The notes under the pieces were generated by a model. That model saw nothing but the letters and a program-made list of their open reading frames with translations, had not been told where the DNA came from and made no database searches. A DNA stretch of 64,000 nt from Flavobacteriales bacterium (GTDB lineage: Bacteria > Bacteroidota > Bacteroidia > Flavobacteriales_D > Crocinitomicaceae), in assembly GCA_947497485.1 (NCBI GenBank), contig CANMHB010000008.1, positions 82,329-146,328 on the forward strand, read 5' to 3'. Position 1 is the first letter of the stretch; each line of letters begins with the position of its first letter. Both the position numbers and the translations under genes were made by a program. This document shows, in pieces, positions 62,207-64,000 of the stretch.

Positions 62207-62619
62207 AAAAGATTTTTTGATTTAGCTGACGCCATTATTAATATGATTTACTAAATGGTTAAGTCATTAGTATCAAGCTAATTAATCAGAGGTCTTAATT
62301 CATTTTGATTTATTTTTATTAACTACTACTCTCGTTGCTTGAATTTCATCCAATAAAAAAACCTGACCCAATTGACTCAGTTTTTCCTTGTAAACAGAAA
62401 CATCGAATTATCGAACCTTGACGCTCTTTTTGATCGGTCAAGACAAAGCCTGATTTGGGAGGGGGTTGGAGGAGGTGTCTCGAATTAATCTATTCTTATT
62501 AATTCCTTTTTAATAACGTTTAACAGAAACTTTAGAATGGTGTTTTTGTAATTTAGGGTCTATATTTGATTAGGGTCTTATAGGTCATGACAAAACTGCT
62601 CAAACGCAGTTAGCAGTAG
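62207..62619 (+). other. Intergenic region of 413 bp without a gene
   Basis: No convincing frame on either strand. A G-rich purine tract at 62457-62474 (GGGAGGGGGTTGGAGGAGG-type) stands out. The rest is AT-rich with no clear promoter or terminator. Confidence 0.55.
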
Positions 62620-63051
62620 TTACTTTCTTTCACATTCCTTTTTTATCGATTCATTCATAAGCTGAAATCCTTTTTGAGTTTTATCCAGCATTTTGCCTAC
62701 GAAAGGAACTAAAAGTCCACTGAATTTTTCACCGTGAATGAATTTTGTTATGTCTTTATCCACGGATTCCAAAATGAAATAATGTTCTCCGTCAAAAATA
62801 CCGTTGATACCAAGTTTACCTTTCCATCTAAATTCTTTATTCGCTTCGAGAGTCAAAATGTTTGGTTTAAAAGTCATTCCCTTTCCTCCGGGAGGGTTTA
62901 TAGATACTGTCAACCTACTGCCTAATTTTGGTTCACCGATTATTGATGTGATAAATGGATTCCATTTAGGGTAGCTATCAAAATTCATTAGAACATCCCA
63001 AACTTTAGCAGTGTCTGCAAGAATTAAAATTTCGGTTTGAATATTTTTCAT
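62620..63051 (-). CDS. SRPBCC-domain protein
   Basis: A 143-residue single-domain protein of the START/Bet v1 (SRPBCC, polyketide-cyclase 2) fold: DTAKVWDVLMNFDSYPKWNPFI at the N-terminus, the WKGKLGINGIFDGEHYFILE strands and a long C-terminal helix (QKGFQLMNESIKKECERK). It probably binds a hydrophobic ligand; none can be named. No signal peptide. Confidence 0.88.
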   Translation of the reverse strand: MKNIQTEILILADTAKVWDVLMNFDSYPKWNPFITSIIGEPKLGSRLTVSINPPGGKGMTFKPNILTLEANKEFRWKGKLGINGIFDGEHYFILESVDKDITKFIHGEKFSGLLVPFVGKMLDKTQKGFQLMNESIKKECERK

Positions 63052-63087
63052 TTGTTATTCATTTAATTACTGATAATGTTTTACGCG

Positions 63088-63132
63088 TAGGCTATTTAGC
63101 CTAAAGTTGCTCCTGCTGCAGGGCAATATTGC
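63088..63132 (-). repeat. Cluster of three short palindromes
   Basis: In 45 bases: TAGGCTA-TT-TAGCCTA (63088-63103), CCTGC-T-GCAGG (63112-63122) and GCAATATTGC (63123-63132). They lie between the esterase stop and the SRPBCC start on the minus strand; the first may form a stable hairpin, but no T-run follows. Confidence 0.5.
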
Positions 63133-63161
63133 TTAAACATTTTTATTTTCTGCCATTCTTC

Positions 63162-64000
63162 TCATTGTTTCACAAGTTTTATTGTTCTGTTGTCAACTTT
63201 AAGAAAGTACAGTCCGCCAGTTAATTCCGAAAAATCTTGCTTCTCAATGCTTTTGCCCGACCACACTACTTGTCCAAAATAATTGAAGAGCGTGAAATTT
63301 TCATTTCCAGTCGTGTTAGTCAGATTGATTTTGTTTGTGAATGGATTTGGGAATACCTCTATTTTAATATTTGTTTCGTTAAAATTTTCAATACCAGTAG
63401 TTAAACAGCTTGTTGTATAATTCTGAAAAAATTGCCACATTAAATATGTTGCACTAAATTGATTGCTAACAGTTACCGTTCCTGAAGAAAGCCCTCCAGA
63501 CCAAGAATGTTCCCCGTCATAACTTACATATTGTTCTATTATTGCGTTACATGAACAATTTGAATATTTAAAATGATCATATTGGTTTGTGTTATAGAAT
63601 AAGGTGTCTTTCAAAATGCCACAAGAATAATTTGAGCTTATAATATTAAACATGCTGTCTTGCGGTGGAAAATATGTTCCAGTTGAACCAATTGTTACGC
63701 CTCCAAAATATTTTACATTCTGGTCTTGATAAGAATGAAAACTAATTATTGGGATAGATCTTGCAGGATTCCAAGGATAATACATTAGATTACCTGCAAC
63801 TGGTGCAATAGCGGCAAAGCGATTTGTTAACTGGTTCGCAAGTCGATAACACAACAATGCACCATTTGAAAAACCTGTCGCATATACACGAGTTGTATCT
63901 ATTGGTCTGTTTGCAAATAAATTATTTAGTAAAGAATTTACAAATCCAACATCGTCTCTATATTGTGTTGTTGATGGGGCGCAACAACCTCCTGCGTTCC
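63162..64000 (-). CDS. LpqC/PHB-depolymerase-type esterase with T9SS sorting domain (5' end outside window)
   Basis: The minus-strand frame is open from 63998 to the stop at 63162, 278 visible residues; the signal peptide and first part lie beyond the window. NAGGCCAPSTTQYRDDVGFV and the nucleophile elbow TGFSNGALLCYRLA (Ser44 of the visible part), the acid in SYQDQNVKY and the histidine in YDGEHSWSGG complete the alpha/beta-hydrolase triad of the LpqC/feruloyl-esterase/PHB-depolymerase group. From FPNPFTNKI the protein ends in a type A T9SS sorting domain. An internal TTG at 63857 is not the start. Confidence 0.88.
   Translation of the reverse strand, partial: NAGGCCAPSTTQYRDDVGFVNSLLNNLFANRPIDTTRVYATGFSNGALLCYRLANQLTNRFAAIAPVAGNLMYYPWNPARSIPIISFHSYQDQNVKYFGGVTIGSTGTYFPPQDSMFNIISSNYSCGILKDTLFYNTNQYDHFKYSNCSCNAIIEQYVSYDGEHSWSGGLSSGTVTVSNQFSATYLMWQFFQNYTTSCLTTGIENFNETNIKIEVFPNPFTNKINLTNTTGNENFTLFNYFGQVVWSGKSIEKQDFSELTGGLYFLKVDNRTIKLVKQ

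Overview
The window is a stretch of chromosome from an AT-rich Bacteroidota (Flavobacteriales-like) bacterium. The evidence is: TAnnTTTG-type -7 promoter boxes instead of E. coli-like promoters; a short primary sigma factor without region 1.1; proteins ending in type IX secretion (T9SS) sorting domains of both type A (YPNP-type) and type B (gliding-motility C-terminal); a PorP/SprF-type membrane protein; the gliding lipoprotein GldH; and carotenoid genes. The content resembles Crocinitomicaceae/Fluviicola relatives, but that family assignment is an inference. Most of the window is dense housekeeping DNA. I see no insertion sequence, prophage, CRISPR array or rRNA operon.

Layout. 1-4.9 kb: the 3' end of cysS, an overlapping TPR histidine kinase / LytTR regulator pair, and a secreted T9SS cargo gene whose promoter carries three direct repeats spaced exactly 21 bp. 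4.9-8.7 kb (minus): purK, then the acpP-fabF-rnc cluster and a small membrane protein. 8.8-12 kb: purN, kynU, hemL. 12-15.4 kb: a small HTH-like protein behind two inverted repeats, then a sugar-epimerase-like gene and three carotenoid end-group genes (CruF-like, CrtZ, lycopene cyclase). 15.4-15.7 kb: tRNA-Gly and tRNA-Leu. 15.7-24.7 kb: ChaN-like protein, the dnaA / LMW-phosphatase / RsmI-paralogue operon, thioesterase and arginase-family genes, a membrane patatin, a lipoprotein and a SirB1-type protein. 24.8-28.7 kb: a tightly overlapped chain DUF4494-pdxH-M16 peptidase-GH1. 28.8-34.3 kb: a 1552-residue type B T9SS protein with a perfect 150-bp repeat array, followed by its PorP/SprF-type partner.

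34.5-45.7 kb: rpoD, priA, a lipoprotein, two FKBP isomerases, cdd, pepT, holA, rsmE, folA, thyA. 45.9-55.1 kb: an orphan T9SS tail gene, a methyltransferase with a ZIP transporter, the holB-ricT-gldH-DUF6495 operon, a coiled-coil protein, and the operon OMP-radA-RDD-rsmI. 55.3-59 kb: an acidic-tailed protein, then deoC with a full aldehyde dehydrogenase and a catalytically dead, truncated one that together look like a split ALDH16. 59-64 kb: an accessory, looser region with a T9SS-exported cyanophycinase-like peptidase, a FISUMP protein, a CAP-like secreted protein, an SRPBCC protein and a T9SS-exported LpqC-type esterase cut by the window edge.

How parts fit together: several exported proteins (4 complete or partial cargo genes plus one orphan tail) depend on the T9SS, to which PorP/SprF and GldH belong. 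The two-component pair at the left edge probably controls the cargo gene next to it. Many genes have a -7 box only 3-7 nt before the start codon, implying very short or absent leaders. The best candidates for new biology are the 21-bp repeat array downstream of the LytTR gene, the CTG-initiated rnc, the split ALDH16, the orphan T9SS tail, and the paired inverted repeats before the HTH/carotenoid genes.
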